This document shows, piece after piece, positions 40,101-47,830 of a DNA stretch of 64,000 nucleotides; position 1 is the stretch's first letter, and every line of letters begins with the position of its first letter. Both the position numbers and the translations under genes were made by a program. A model generated the notes under the pieces. The model searched no databases and was not told where the DNA came from. It saw nothing but the letters and a program-made list of their open reading frames with translations. The stretch lies in the NCBI RefSeq assembly GCF_000260135.1, contig NZ_JH651384.1, positions 1,491,693 through 1,555,692 on the forward strand. Reading direction: 5' to 3'. The stretch comes from Thiothrix nivea DSM 5205. GTDB lineage: Bacteria > Pseudomonadota > Gammaproteobacteria > Thiotrichales > Thiotrichaceae.

Positions 40101-40408
40101 CTAGCGCGGCAGGTTCCACCGCACTGCTGTGGGCCGGTAACGCCAATATCGACAAGCGTGTCATCGCCAACGGCCAGAATGCAGACACCACCCTGATCCT
40201 GGGTACTGTCCTGCCTCTGGAAAACCTGTCTTCCAGTACCAACTACCGATTGCCAGGTTATTTGACGACAGACACTAACATGGATGGCGTAACCATCTTT
40301 GCAGGGCCATACAACGACGTGAACCTGCTGCTGGGTGATGTACTGATGCACCCCAACAACAGTTTGATCCCTAACGCCAACTTCATCATCAACCGTCAGG
40401 TTCCTTAA
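37121..40408 (+). CDS. Exported calcium-repeat protein with N-terminal unnamed domain and C-terminal dockerin-like domain
   Basis: 1,095 residues. A signal peptide (cut near SAWA) is followed by the unnamed domain (residues ~28-190; SLTGQITIIVPH, NPGNQFTNLGWG). Next is a ~640-residue thrombospondin-type-3 rod of DxDxDG repeats encoded by 483-bp tandem repeats. The C-terminal ~255-residue domain (39628-40405) is shared with the giant protein and the frameshifted gene at 41231. It ends in two EF-hand/dockerin-like loops (NANIDKRVIANGQNAD and DTNMDGVTIFAGPYND). The rod should be stiff only with calcium. A role in extracellular matrix, sheath or holdfast is inferred. Confidence 0.87.
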   Translation: MQSRTTLRKLLGLSTSALLLAGNSAWAAQTLEYTIRWDTSDNRYHVFMKPNATPTRDMSLTGQITIIVPHAEGTDKFTVTGKKVPVLDTNWKNDSRVDTPSERPDSDYISFSLSIDEPSAFAWQAGVEQEVLSFNNSATCLGPVSLMDNTDPFMPPNSTNTNPGNQFTNLGWGTAGENNYLGNYDSNIADCRDSLDDDGDGLKNGDERLGGTDPGNPDSDGDGLSDGVEVNTTKTDPKNPDSDGDGIDDKTEVGTDPNNPTNTDSDTLINALDPDDDNDGVLTKNENYNGGTPLDDDTDGDKIPDYLDTDDDGDNIPSASEGNDPNKDGSPADAIDTDGDKIPDYLDKNNTDGPKADPDGDGLTNEQEQALGTDPTKADTDGDGLPDNVEVNTTKTDPTKVDSDGDGIDDKTEVGADPTKPTNSDGDTLINALDPDDDNDGVLTKNENYNGGTPLDDDTDGDKIPDYLDTDDDGDNIPSASEGNDPNKDGSPADATDTDGDKIPDYLDKNSTDGPKADPDGDGLTNEQEQALGTDPTKADTDGDGLPDNVEVNTTKTDPTKVDSDGDGIDDKTEVGIDPTKPTNSDGDTLINALDPDDDNDGVLTKNENYNGGTPLDDDTDGDKIPDYLDTDDDGDNIPTASEGNDPNKDGSPADATDTDGDKIPDYLDKNSTDGPKADPDGDGLTNEQEQALGTDPTKADTDGDGLPDNVEVNTTKTDPTKVDSDGDGIDDKTEVGSDPTKPTNSDGDTLINALDPDDDNDGILTKNENYNGGTPLDDDTDGDKIPDYLDTDDDGDNIPSASEGNDPNKDGSPADATDTDGDNIPDYLDTSPNGVKLQVKVMLQGAYDSTTGMMKDTLRSQGLIPLAQPYNMGIYSYAGKETTTLARLATTGNDAPVDWVLVELRDPTTPTTVKARMAALVQRDGDVMDATTGSTSLLLPGMASGNYYVAIHHRNHLGVMTAGQVNLNTVSPTMVNFIAKTTATWGEYGRYDPSAAGSTALLWAGNANIDKRVIANGQNADTTLILGTVLPLENLSSSTNYRLPGYLTTDTNMDGVTIFAGPYNDVNLLLGDVLMHPNNSLIPNANFIINRQVP
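37706..39625 (+). repeat. 483-bp (161-codon) tandem repeats, three near-identical copies plus one diverged
   Basis: Near-identical units begin at 38189, 38672 and 39155 with GACCCGGATGGTGATGGCCT, exactly 483 bp apart. A diverged unit precedes them from about 37706. The near-identity at DNA level, including silent sites, points to recent amplification or gene conversion. Copy-number change would alter rod length in 161-residue steps without breaking the frame. Confidence 0.92.
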
Positions 40409-40426
40409 CGGAATCTAGCCAACCCA

Positions 40427-40451
40427 GGTTACGGGCTGCTCGCCCGTAACC
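40427..40451 (+). terminator. Strong hairpin after the calcium-repeat protein gene
   Basis: Perfect ten-base stem GGTTACGGGC / GCCCGTAACC with loop TGCTC, 19 bases after the stop. There is no T tract, so termination is likely but not certain. Confidence 0.6.
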
Positions 40452-40581
40452 TGATTAACGCTACGCTGCCAAGCAGACAAGCCGCAGCAGGCCATTCATC
40501 AGGAGTTTATTTTATCACTTGGCAAATAGTTTTATGATCGGACGAAACAAGCAATGGACAAGCAACCGGAGACTATATTCA

Positions 40582-41166
40582 ATGAATACTAAGAAGTCCG
40601 CGCTCCTGCTGTGCCGTGTTGTTGGAAGCATCGTGTTGGCCACAGCTGGCAATGCTGCTTTTGCAGACAACGGTTTGGAGTACAAATTGGCTCTGGCTGA
40701 AGATGGCCAAACCTATCAGTTATGGATGAAGCCTGCCAGCACGCCGAAGCCTGACTTTAGCCTGACCGGCCAGGTCACCATCAAGGCTCCACACACAAGC
40801 AATTTTTCCGTCACCAAGCTTGCCAGTGGCATCGAAGATGTCAGCTGGGTTGAAGCCTCCCGGGTAGACGCACCTGCGGAAGATACCGGCCACGATTACA
40901 TTTCCTTTTCCTTCATTGGTGTGCAAGGCAACAGTGCACGCAACTATGAATGGCAACAGGATCAGGAAAAACTGGTATTCAGTTTTGAGAACAAAAACGG
41001 CTGTCAGGAAGGTGTAGCCCTGATGGCAAATGACGACCCATTCAATATCGAGACAAATTCCGCCAACACCAACCCGGGCAACCAGTTCACCAACCTGGGC
41101 TGGGGTGCAGTTAGCGAGAACAATTACACGGGCAATTATGGCGAGACCATTACCTGCAAAAAATAA
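40582..41166 (+). CDS. Exported single-domain protein of the repeated unnamed family, B
   Basis: 194 residues from ATG 40582, preceded by CGGAGA; the open frame begins at 40519 but the signal peptide starts at 40582. After the cut near NAAFA the whole protein is one copy of the unnamed domain (LEYKLALAEDGQTYQLWMKP, SRVDAP, DYISFSF, SANTNPGNQFTNLGWG, GNYGE). It is clearly paralogous to the protein at 36455, and the two flank the calcium-repeat protein gene. Confidence 0.8.
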   Translation: MNTKKSALLLCRVVGSIVLATAGNAAFADNGLEYKLALAEDGQTYQLWMKPASTPKPDFSLTGQVTIKAPHTSNFSVTKLASGIEDVSWVEASRVDAPAEDTGHDYISFSFIGVQGNSARNYEWQQDQEKLVFSFENKNGCQEGVALMANDDPFNIETNSANTNPGNQFTNLGWGAVSENNYTGNYGETITCKK

Positions 41167-41230
41167 ACAATAAGCAGACTGAGGCTAATAGACCCTCAAT
41201 GACTACCACGGGTCAGGACTCGTAATATTT

Positions 41231-43269
41231 ATGGATAAGAAAACTTACATCACATCCCGTCGCACCATGTTCAAAGGCATGGTTTTCCTGTTATTGATGC
41301 AAGGCTGCCAGATTGCGTTCGCTGTTGAAGGTGGCGTGGAATACCGTATTGCCTGGGATGCCAACGATAGCCGCTACCATGTCTACATGCGCCCTACCAG
41401 TACCCCTGACCCTGATCTGAGCCTGACAGCCCAGGTTACCCTGCGCGTCCCGCACGCCACGGCGGGCAACCGCTTTCAGGTGACAGACATTCAGCCCAAA
41501 CCGGGCACTGCCTGGAAACTCGGCTCTAACGTACCGGCTCCTGTCGAAAACCCTTTGTATGATTACCTCTCATTTAACTACGACGCTGACGATGCCCACG
41601 CCTTCGTGTTCAAGGCAGGTGAGGAACAGGAAGTTTTTAGTTTCCGCAACAAAGGGCCTTGTGTGGGCGACGTGGAGTTGATCGACAATGCTACCGACCC
41701 GTTCAGCCAGCCATCGGGTAATTCTGTCGGTACCAATCCCCGTAACCAGTTTTCCAACACCGGCTGGGGCAGCATCAACGACAATGACTATCGGGGCAAC
41801 TACGGTGAGCCAGCAAGCTGTAGCGCTGGCTGCGGGAATACACCGGTAGCACCACTGGCAGATCATGTTTATTACCGTGTCGCCTGGAATATCAGCGACC
41901 AGCGTTATCATGTTTACATGTACCCGGGTAGCACCCCCACCCGCAACCTGAGCCTGACCGGCCAGGTGACACTGAAAATGCCACATGCCGCCAATGCTGC
42001 CGACAGTTTCAAGACAACTGGCATCCAGTCCACTTCCGCAGCGATTGAATGGAAGCAAAGCTCCCGGGTCAATGCACCCACAGAAGATACTGGATCCGAC
42101 TACCTGTCTTTCACCATGAACCTGAGCGACCCACAAGCACTCCAGTGGCAGGCTGACCAGGAATTGGAAGTCTTCAGCTTTGCCAACAGTAACGCCTGCC
42201 TCGGCCCGGTAGTGCTGATGAAGGACAGCGACCCCTTCAACGCCATTCCAAATTCTGCGGATACCAACCCAGGCAACCAGTTTACCAACCTGGGCTGGGG
42301 TTCAGCGGACAAAAATAATTACGCCGGTAACTATGGTTGTGAGGCCGTCTGTATTGACCCTGAGCTGGATTCAGACAATGACGGCCTGACCGATGCACAG
42401 GAAGCAGAAATCGGCACCGACCCGCAAAACCCTGACACCGATACTGACACTTTGCTGGATGGAGAGGAAATTGCGCGTGGAGCCAACCCCTTGAAAGCGG
42501 ATATTGTCCGCTTGCAAGCCCGTGTGATGTTGCAGGGAGCTTATGACAGCAAACCCAACTGATGCGGGATACCTTACGTGCCAACGCGCTTATCCCCGCG
42601 CAGGAACCTTATGGCATTACCAGCAACACGGCCAGCGACACTGCGGCCAGTAACCTGCTGGGCAGCAGTGGCAATGACGCACCGGTAGACTGGGTAGTGC
42701 TTGAACTGCTCGATCCCAACAACCCGACAATAACCAAGGCCAGGCTAACAGGATTGGTTCAGCGCGATGCTGATATAGTAGACGCCCAATCGGGGGATGG
42801 CTCTTTCCTGTTGATTGGCGTGGAACCGGGGAGTTATTACGTCGCCGTCAAACACCGAAACCATCTAGGTGTCATGACCGCAAATCCAGTTGCCTTAGGG
42901 GGGGTTCCAGCCATGATAGACTTTACCAAGGAAAGCACCAGCACATACGGAAGCCACGCACGTGTTTCCCTTGGTGGGACTGCATTGCTATGGGCAGGTA
43001 ACAACAATAACGATGGCCTGATCATCTCGCAGGGGCCATCCAATGATTTGACGCAAGTGCTCAGCAATATTTTGGCAGCCGAGGGGAATGTCACCTACAA
43101 CACCAATTACAAGCTGAGCGGCTATCGTGCAACAGACATCAATATGGATGGCATCACAATCTTCGCAGGGCCATCCAATGATGTGGATTTAGCGCTGGGT
43201 AATGTCCTGACCCACCCGGCCAATATCTCTTTCAGTTCAAATTACATTATCAGGCAGCAGTTGCCTTGA
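41231..43269 (+). pseudogene. Two-copy unnamed-domain protein with dockerin-like C-terminus, split by a frameshift
   Basis: The first frame (41231-42562, 443 residues) has a signal peptide, two copies of the unnamed domain (about 41324-41823 and 41858-42350) and a short calcium-repeat linker. It stops after MLQGAYDSKPN. The second frame (42562-43269) continues with the shared C-terminal dockerin-like domain (MRDTLRANALIP onward). Reading back one base after AGC AAA restores YDSKTQLMRDTLR, which aligns without gaps to YDSTTGMMKDTLR in the protein at 37121. So one base is missing near 42550. TGA and ATG overlap at 42560-42564, which could allow reinitiation. It could be a pseudogene, a phase-variable gene or a sequencing error. 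Confidence 0.8.
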
Positions 43270-43320
43270 TAGACAGGGCCTTATCATCCAATCAACAATA
43301 AAGAGAATCGGTACAGAACA

Positions 43321-45423
43321 ATGAAAACAAAAATCAGTCAAGCAGTTTCAAAGGGGCTGGTATTGCTGGCACTAACACAGACAGGCCAAGCATTTGCCGG
43401 TGTTGAGGGCGGTCTCGAATACCGGGTGGACTGGAGTGCTGCGGATAGCCGCTATCACGTATACATGCGCCCAACATCGCTGCCAGACCGCGATTTGAGC
43501 ATGACGGCGCAAGTAACCTTGCGCGTTCCCCATGCCACCGGGACTAACAAGTTTACTGTGGCTGGCATCCAGTCCACCGTCATCTCGGAAACGACCGGAC
43601 AACCGGGGGCTAGTTGGTCGCTAAGCTCAAAGGTAGCCGCTCCGGATGAGGACACCAGCGTCGACTACCTGTCTTTTACCATGATTCCTGATGACGTGCG
43701 CTCCTTCAAATTCCAGCAAGACGTTGAACAGGAAGTGTTCAACTTCAAGAATACCGGCCCCTGCCTAGGCAGTGTTGCATTGATGAATAACAGTACTGAC
43801 CCATTCAACCAGCCGCCAGAAGCGCCGGTCAACTCGGCAGGTACCAACCCTGGCAACCAGTTTGCCAACGTAGGTTGGGGGACGCTGGATGATAATGATT
43901 ACATCGGCAACTACGGTAACCCGGCAGTGTGTGTTCCGTCCAACGGAAACAATACGCCAGTTGCTGCCGCTGATAGCGTGACTATGGCGGCAGGTTCCGT
44001 CATCAGCGTTGATGTGCTGGCCAATGACACGGACGCCGATGGCGATACACTGACCATTGCCAGTTTCGGCCAAGGCACTAACGGCAGCGTTACCCAGACT
44101 GGCAACAACCTGGTGTACACGCCTGTAGCAGGCTTTACCGGCACGGACACCTTTACCTATACCGTCACTGACACAGCCGGGGCACAAAGCACCGCAACAG
44201 TCACCGTGACAGTCAGTGCAGTACCTGTGAACAATACCCCGGTCGCCAACAGCGATAGCGCAACGGTAACCGCTGGCTCAACTGCCACTATCAATGTGCT
44301 GGCCAATGACACGGACGCCGATGGCGATACACTGACCATTGCCAGCTTCACCCAGGGCAGTCATGGCAGCGTTGCCCAAACCAGCAGCGACCTGGTGTAT
44401 ACACCAACAGCAGGCTTTACCGGCACGGACACCTTTACCTATACCATCACTGACACAGCCGGGGCACAAAGCACCGCAACAGTCATGGTCACAGTGGCAG
44501 CAAGTACCCAGGATACCGACGGCGATGGCCTCACAGATGCTGAAGAAGAAGTGCTCGGCACTAACCCGAACAAGGCCGATTCGGACGGCGATGGCGTGCC
44601 GGACAAAGATGAAATCGGCTCCAATATCGGTGCGCCACGGGATACCGATGGCGATGGCACAATTGACGCGCTGGACGAAGATGACGACAACGATGGTATT
44701 CTGACCAAGAATGAGAACTACAGCGGCTCCCCACTGACCACCGACACTGATGGCGATGGAACCCCCGATTTCCGTGATGCGGATGATGATAACGACGGCA
44801 CGCCGACCAGTTCGGAAACACCTGATGCCAATGCGGATGGCTCCCCAGATGATGCAACCGACACCGATGGTGATGGCATTCCGGATTACCTGGATACTGA
44901 AAACACGCCTAAGGATACAGATGGTGACGGCCTCACAGATACAGAGGAAGCCACCCTGGGTACTGACCCGGCCAAATCCGACAGCGACGGCGATGGCGTG
45001 CCGGACAAGAATGAAGTTGGCTCCAATATCAACAGCCCACTGGACACTGATGGCGACGGCACAATCGACGCACTGGACGAAGATGATGACAACGACAGCA
45101 TTCTGACCAAGAATGAGAACTACAGCGGCTCCCCACTGACCACCGACACCGATGGCGATGGCACGCCAGACTTCCGCGACAAAGATGATGACAACGACGG
45201 CATCCCCACCGCACAGGAAGCACCTGATACCAACGGTGACGGCTCCCCGATTGATGCACGCGATACCAATGGCGATGGCACACCAGATTATCTGGAATCC
45301 TACCAGGCCAGTGTCACAACAACAGGTGTTGCTGTCCCGACCCTGACGCAGTGGGCGCAGATTCTGCTTACCCTGTTGCTGGGTGCTGTTGGCTTGCGCC
45401 GCTACATGAAGGCAGATAAATAA
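43321..45423 (+). CDS. Exported surface protein with unnamed domain, two cadherin/Big_9-like domains, Ca repeats and IPTL-CTERM-like signal
   Basis: 700 residues. A signal peptide (cut near AFA) is followed by the unnamed domain (43400-43935) and two tandem ~90-residue Ig/cadherin-like domains. Each of these has VLANDTDADGDTLTIASF and GFTGTDTFTYT (about 43960-44215 and 44233-44505). Next come thrombospondin-type-3 repeats (44515-45300). The last ~30 residues are VPTLTQWAQILLTLLLGAVG followed by LRRYMK. This fits an IPTL-CTERM sorting tail: short Pro-Thr-Leu motif, one membrane helix, basic end. Such tails are known to be processed by exosortase-type enzymes. It may be the anchored member of the cluster. 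Confidence 0.87.
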   Translation: MKTKISQAVSKGLVLLALTQTGQAFAGVEGGLEYRVDWSAADSRYHVYMRPTSLPDRDLSMTAQVTLRVPHATGTNKFTVAGIQSTVISETTGQPGASWSLSSKVAAPDEDTSVDYLSFTMIPDDVRSFKFQQDVEQEVFNFKNTGPCLGSVALMNNSTDPFNQPPEAPVNSAGTNPGNQFANVGWGTLDDNDYIGNYGNPAVCVPSNGNNTPVAAADSVTMAAGSVISVDVLANDTDADGDTLTIASFGQGTNGSVTQTGNNLVYTPVAGFTGTDTFTYTVTDTAGAQSTATVTVTVSAVPVNNTPVANSDSATVTAGSTATINVLANDTDADGDTLTIASFTQGSHGSVAQTSSDLVYTPTAGFTGTDTFTYTITDTAGAQSTATVMVTVAASTQDTDGDGLTDAEEEVLGTNPNKADSDGDGVPDKDEIGSNIGAPRDTDGDGTIDALDEDDDNDGILTKNENYSGSPLTTDTDGDGTPDFRDADDDNDGTPTSSETPDANADGSPDDATDTDGDGIPDYLDTENTPKDTDGDGLTDTEEATLGTDPAKSDSDGDGVPDKNEVGSNINSPLDTDGDGTIDALDEDDDNDSILTKNENYSGSPLTTDTDGDGTPDFRDKDDDNDGIPTAQEAPDTNGDGSPIDARDTNGDGTPDYLESYQASVTTTGVAVPTLTQWAQILLTLLLGAVGLRRYMKADK

Positions 45424-45460
45424 TTAATTGAATTAATAGCTACCTCTTGTTAGCATCTTC

Positions 45461-45502
45461 AGCCACCGACTTGACGAATATCAAGCCGGTGGCTGATGTT
45501 TT
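45461..45502 (+). terminator. Terminator closing the surface-protein island
   Basis: Stem AGCCACCGACTTGA / TCAAGCCGGTGGCT (one mismatch) with a short loop, followed by GATGTTTTT. The rest of the 338-bp gap up to 45761 contains no gene that I can support; a 63-codon minus-strand frame at 45532-45723 has no ribosome binding site or protein-like composition. Confidence 0.8.
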
Positions 45503-45761
45503 TGTCGTACAAATACAACTTGCACTGAAAGTTATATAAGCATAGGCTTATGCACTTTATTTTCGATTAATGAGAATCTGATTACGATGAAAATGGCAAC
45601 CGGGCAATTGAGCCCGTTAATCCGTTTAATTGCTAAATTGGAACTGCAATTTAAGGATATGCCTCCTACAATAAGGGTTACCCCTACCATGAATATAGTC
45701 GCCGACCTGACAGAGCGATCCATCGAAGAGTGTGTTTAAGTATAGAAGTTGAGGGTTTTAC

Positions 45762-46301
45762 ATGAAACTGATCAAACGGGCGTTTGCCCTTGCCGTGTTT
45801 TTGTTAGCGTCAGCCACCGCATCCGTGGCTGCTGAGTCCCAGCAGGTGGGGAACTTCACTTTCAAGGATATTGACGGCAAAAATCACCAGTTTTCCGAAT
45901 ACCGTGGCAAATGGGTCATCGTGAACTACTGGGCCACCTATTGCGGCCCTTGCATTGCCGAACTCCCCGCCCTGAACAGTGTCGCCAACCGTTTCAAGGA
46001 CAAGGCTATCGTCCTGGGTATGGAAGCTGGCGAAACTCCGGTTGAGGAACTGAAACAATTCGTCAAGCAACGGAAAATCACTTACCCGGTAGCGCCAACC
46101 CAGGACAGCACCATGTTCGCATTGGGTTTGCTCTATGGCGTACCCACCACCTTCGTGGTCAACCCCAAGGGTGAAATTGTCGGTAGCCACATGGGAGCGG
46201 TTACATCCGCCATGTTGCAGAATTACCTGCGCAATGACAACAACTCCTCCTTGGCCAAGGATAAAGACAAGGATGAGAATTGCAAAAGCGTGTACTGCTG
46301 A
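45762..46301 (+). CDS. Periplasmic TlpA/ResA-like thioredoxin-fold protein
   Basis: 179 residues with a signal peptide (cut near SVAA). The thioredoxin-like domain carries the redox motif in YWATYCGPCIAELP (CGPC, about residue 67) and the cis-Pro loop YGVPTTFVVNPKGEIV. Proteins of this family reduce or exchange disulfides in the periplasm, for example in cytochrome c maturation. The C-terminus has two further Cys (ENCKSVYC), unusual for the family. It lies alone after the surface island, whose proteins contain many Cys pairs, so a role in their folding is possible but unproven. Confidence 0.85.
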   Translation: MKLIKRAFALAVFLLASATASVAAESQQVGNFTFKDIDGKNHQFSEYRGKWVIVNYWATYCGPCIAELPALNSVANRFKDKAIVLGMEAGETPVEELKQFVKQRKITYPVAPTQDSTMFALGLLYGVPTTFVVNPKGEIVGSHMGAVTSAMLQNYLRNDNNSSLAKDKDKDENCKSVYC

Positions 46302-46322
46302 TCCAGCGTTCGCTTGAATGAC

Positions 46323-46353
46323 AAAAAAGCCCGCTGCATTGACGGGCTTTTTT
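46323..46353. terminator. Bidirectional rho-independent terminator
   Basis: Stem AAAAAAGCCCG / CGGGCTTTTTT with loop CTGCATTGA between two convergent genes; it has T tracts on both strands and serves both. Confidence 0.92.
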
Positions 46354-46370
46354 GCTTATAGGGAAATGGT

Positions 46371-47030
46371 TTACTTCAGCTTCAGTGTCTGACCCGGGAC
46401 AATCCGGTAATCAGGCGCTTGCAGGTTGTTCAGGCGGATAATATCTTTCCAGTAAACACCCGTATTACGCATGACCTGGAATACCGTGTCGCCCTGCTTG
46501 ACGGTATAGTACCCGGAAGCAGGTGCTGCCGACACCGGCGCTGGCGTTGCCGAGCGATAAGTGTTGCTAGTGGTGGTCTTGGGCGCATTGTACGCCGAGT
46601 AATCATAGGTAGAAGAGGTCGTGTTGTTGCTGCTACCGCCACTATTGCCGCCGCTGTAATCATAATACGGTGTGCTGGTTGGCGTAGAGTAGTTGTAGGT
46701 GGTGGTAGCAGCTGGCTGCTGCTGGTTATAGCCATAATTGTAGTTTGGCTGGGTTGTTGTTGTCGTGGTCGTAGCACCACCGGAACCAGCCATGCAGCCA
46801 TCGCCATGGTGATGCGCCAGCCCCTCGGGCGGCAACGGGTGGCTATGTGTCCGGCCACAGTGCGTATGGCTGACCGCTGCACGATTGACGACCGTTCCCG
46901 TAGTTGTTCCCGCCCGGTAGCCATTATTGTAACCGTTATACCCATTATTGTAGTAAGGGTTCGGCGTGCAACCCACAGCAGTTACAGCAAGCAGGGAGGT
47001 GGCGGCTGCCAGTTTAATGGTTCTATCCAT
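46371..47030 (-). CDS. LysM-domain lipoprotein, NlpD-like without M23 domain
   Basis: 219 residues. The signal peptide ends in the lipobox TAVGC. A Tyr/Asn/Gly- and Thr/Ser-rich low-complexity region (residues ~25-165) with a short CGRTHSHPLPPEGLAHHHGD stretch follows. The C-terminus is one LysM domain (YYTVKQGDTVFQVMRNTG). The position after surE and pcm is that of nlpD in many proteobacteria, but the M23/LytM domain of NlpD is absent. So it may be a reduced relative that only binds peptidoglycan. Confidence 0.75.
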   Translation of the reverse strand: MDRTIKLAAATSLLAVTAVGCTPNPYYNNGYNGYNNGYRAGTTTGTVVNRAAVSHTHCGRTHSHPLPPEGLAHHHGDGCMAGSGGATTTTTTTQPNYNYGYNQQQPAATTTYNYSTPTSTPYYDYSGGNSGGSSNNTTSSTYDYSAYNAPKTTTSNTYRSATPAPVSAAPASGYYTVKQGDTVFQVMRNTGVYWKDIIRLNNLQAPDYRIVPGQTLKLK

Positions 47031-47155
47031 GATTTTTTACACCTTCAGTTATTGGGTTCAGGGGTGTGAAGACACTCACATATTCTTGAATAACTTGGAA
47101 TATATACCAAATTTAAGAAAATATTTCTCAATAATCACATAACGTTCGTATTCAT

Positions 47156-47830
47156 TCAGGGTTTACCGCTGACCATAGGCACAAACTGCACATATTCATG
47201 GTCAAGTATTGTATAGCTTGTCTCACCCTGCCGGGTAATGACCTGCAACACTTGCACCTCCCCTTGCTTGCCCACCGGGACTATCAACCTGCCGCCCATG
47301 GCAAGTTGTTCCAGCAGCGCTGGCGGCACGGTTTCTGGCGCAGCAGTGACGATAATGGCGTCATAGGGGGCTTCCCGCACTATTCCCCAGCTGCCGTCGC
47401 TCAAATAAGCAGACACATTGCGGTAACCGAGGGCATACAACAACTCGCAGGCAGCACGGAACAGCGGCTCGATGCGCTCAACCGTATACACCTTTTCCAC
47501 CAGCGACGACAGTATCGCGGCCTGATAGCCTGAGCCTGTACCGACTTCCAGCACCTTGCGGGGTGGCAGGGCGCTTTCCAGCAACAGCTCGGTCATGCGC
47601 GCGACAATATAGGGCTGGGAAATGGTTTGCCCGTGGCCAATCGGCAGGGCGGTATCCTCATAAGAACGGCTGGCCAGCGCCTCATCCACGAACAGGTGGC
47701 GGGGCGTGCGGCTGATCACCTGTAACACTGCCTCGTTGCGGATACCTTTTTCGCGCAACCGCCCCACCAACCGGTTGCGGGTGCGCTGTGAGGTCATGCC
47801 TATCCCTTCAATATCCAGCTTACGCCGCAT
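47156..47830 (-). CDS. pcm: Protein-L-isoaspartate O-methyltransferase
   Basis: 224 residues. It has the family motifs [20 protein letters not shown] and [15 protein letters not shown], and the SAM loop [13 protein letters not shown]. It repairs isoaspartyl residues in aged proteins. The start at 47830 is supported by GGAGG nine bases upstream and overlaps the end of surE by 11 bp, so surE-pcm are coupled as in other proteobacteria. Confidence 0.95.
   Translation of the reverse strand: MRRKLDIEGIGMTSQRTRNRLVGRLREKGIRNEAVLQVISRTPRHLFVDEALASRSYEDTALPIGHGQTISQPYIVARMTELLLESALPPRKVLEVGTGSGYQAAILSSLVEKVYTVERIEPLFRAACELLYALGYRNVSAYLSDGSWGIVREAPYDAIIVTAAPETVPPALLEQLAMGGRLIVPVGKQGEVQVLQVITRQGETSYTILDHEYVQFVPMVSGKP

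Noticed and set aside
45532-45723. A 63-codon minus-strand frame in the gap after the surface island
   Set aside because: It has some hydrophobic character but no ribosome binding site and lies in an A/T-rich intergenic stretch.
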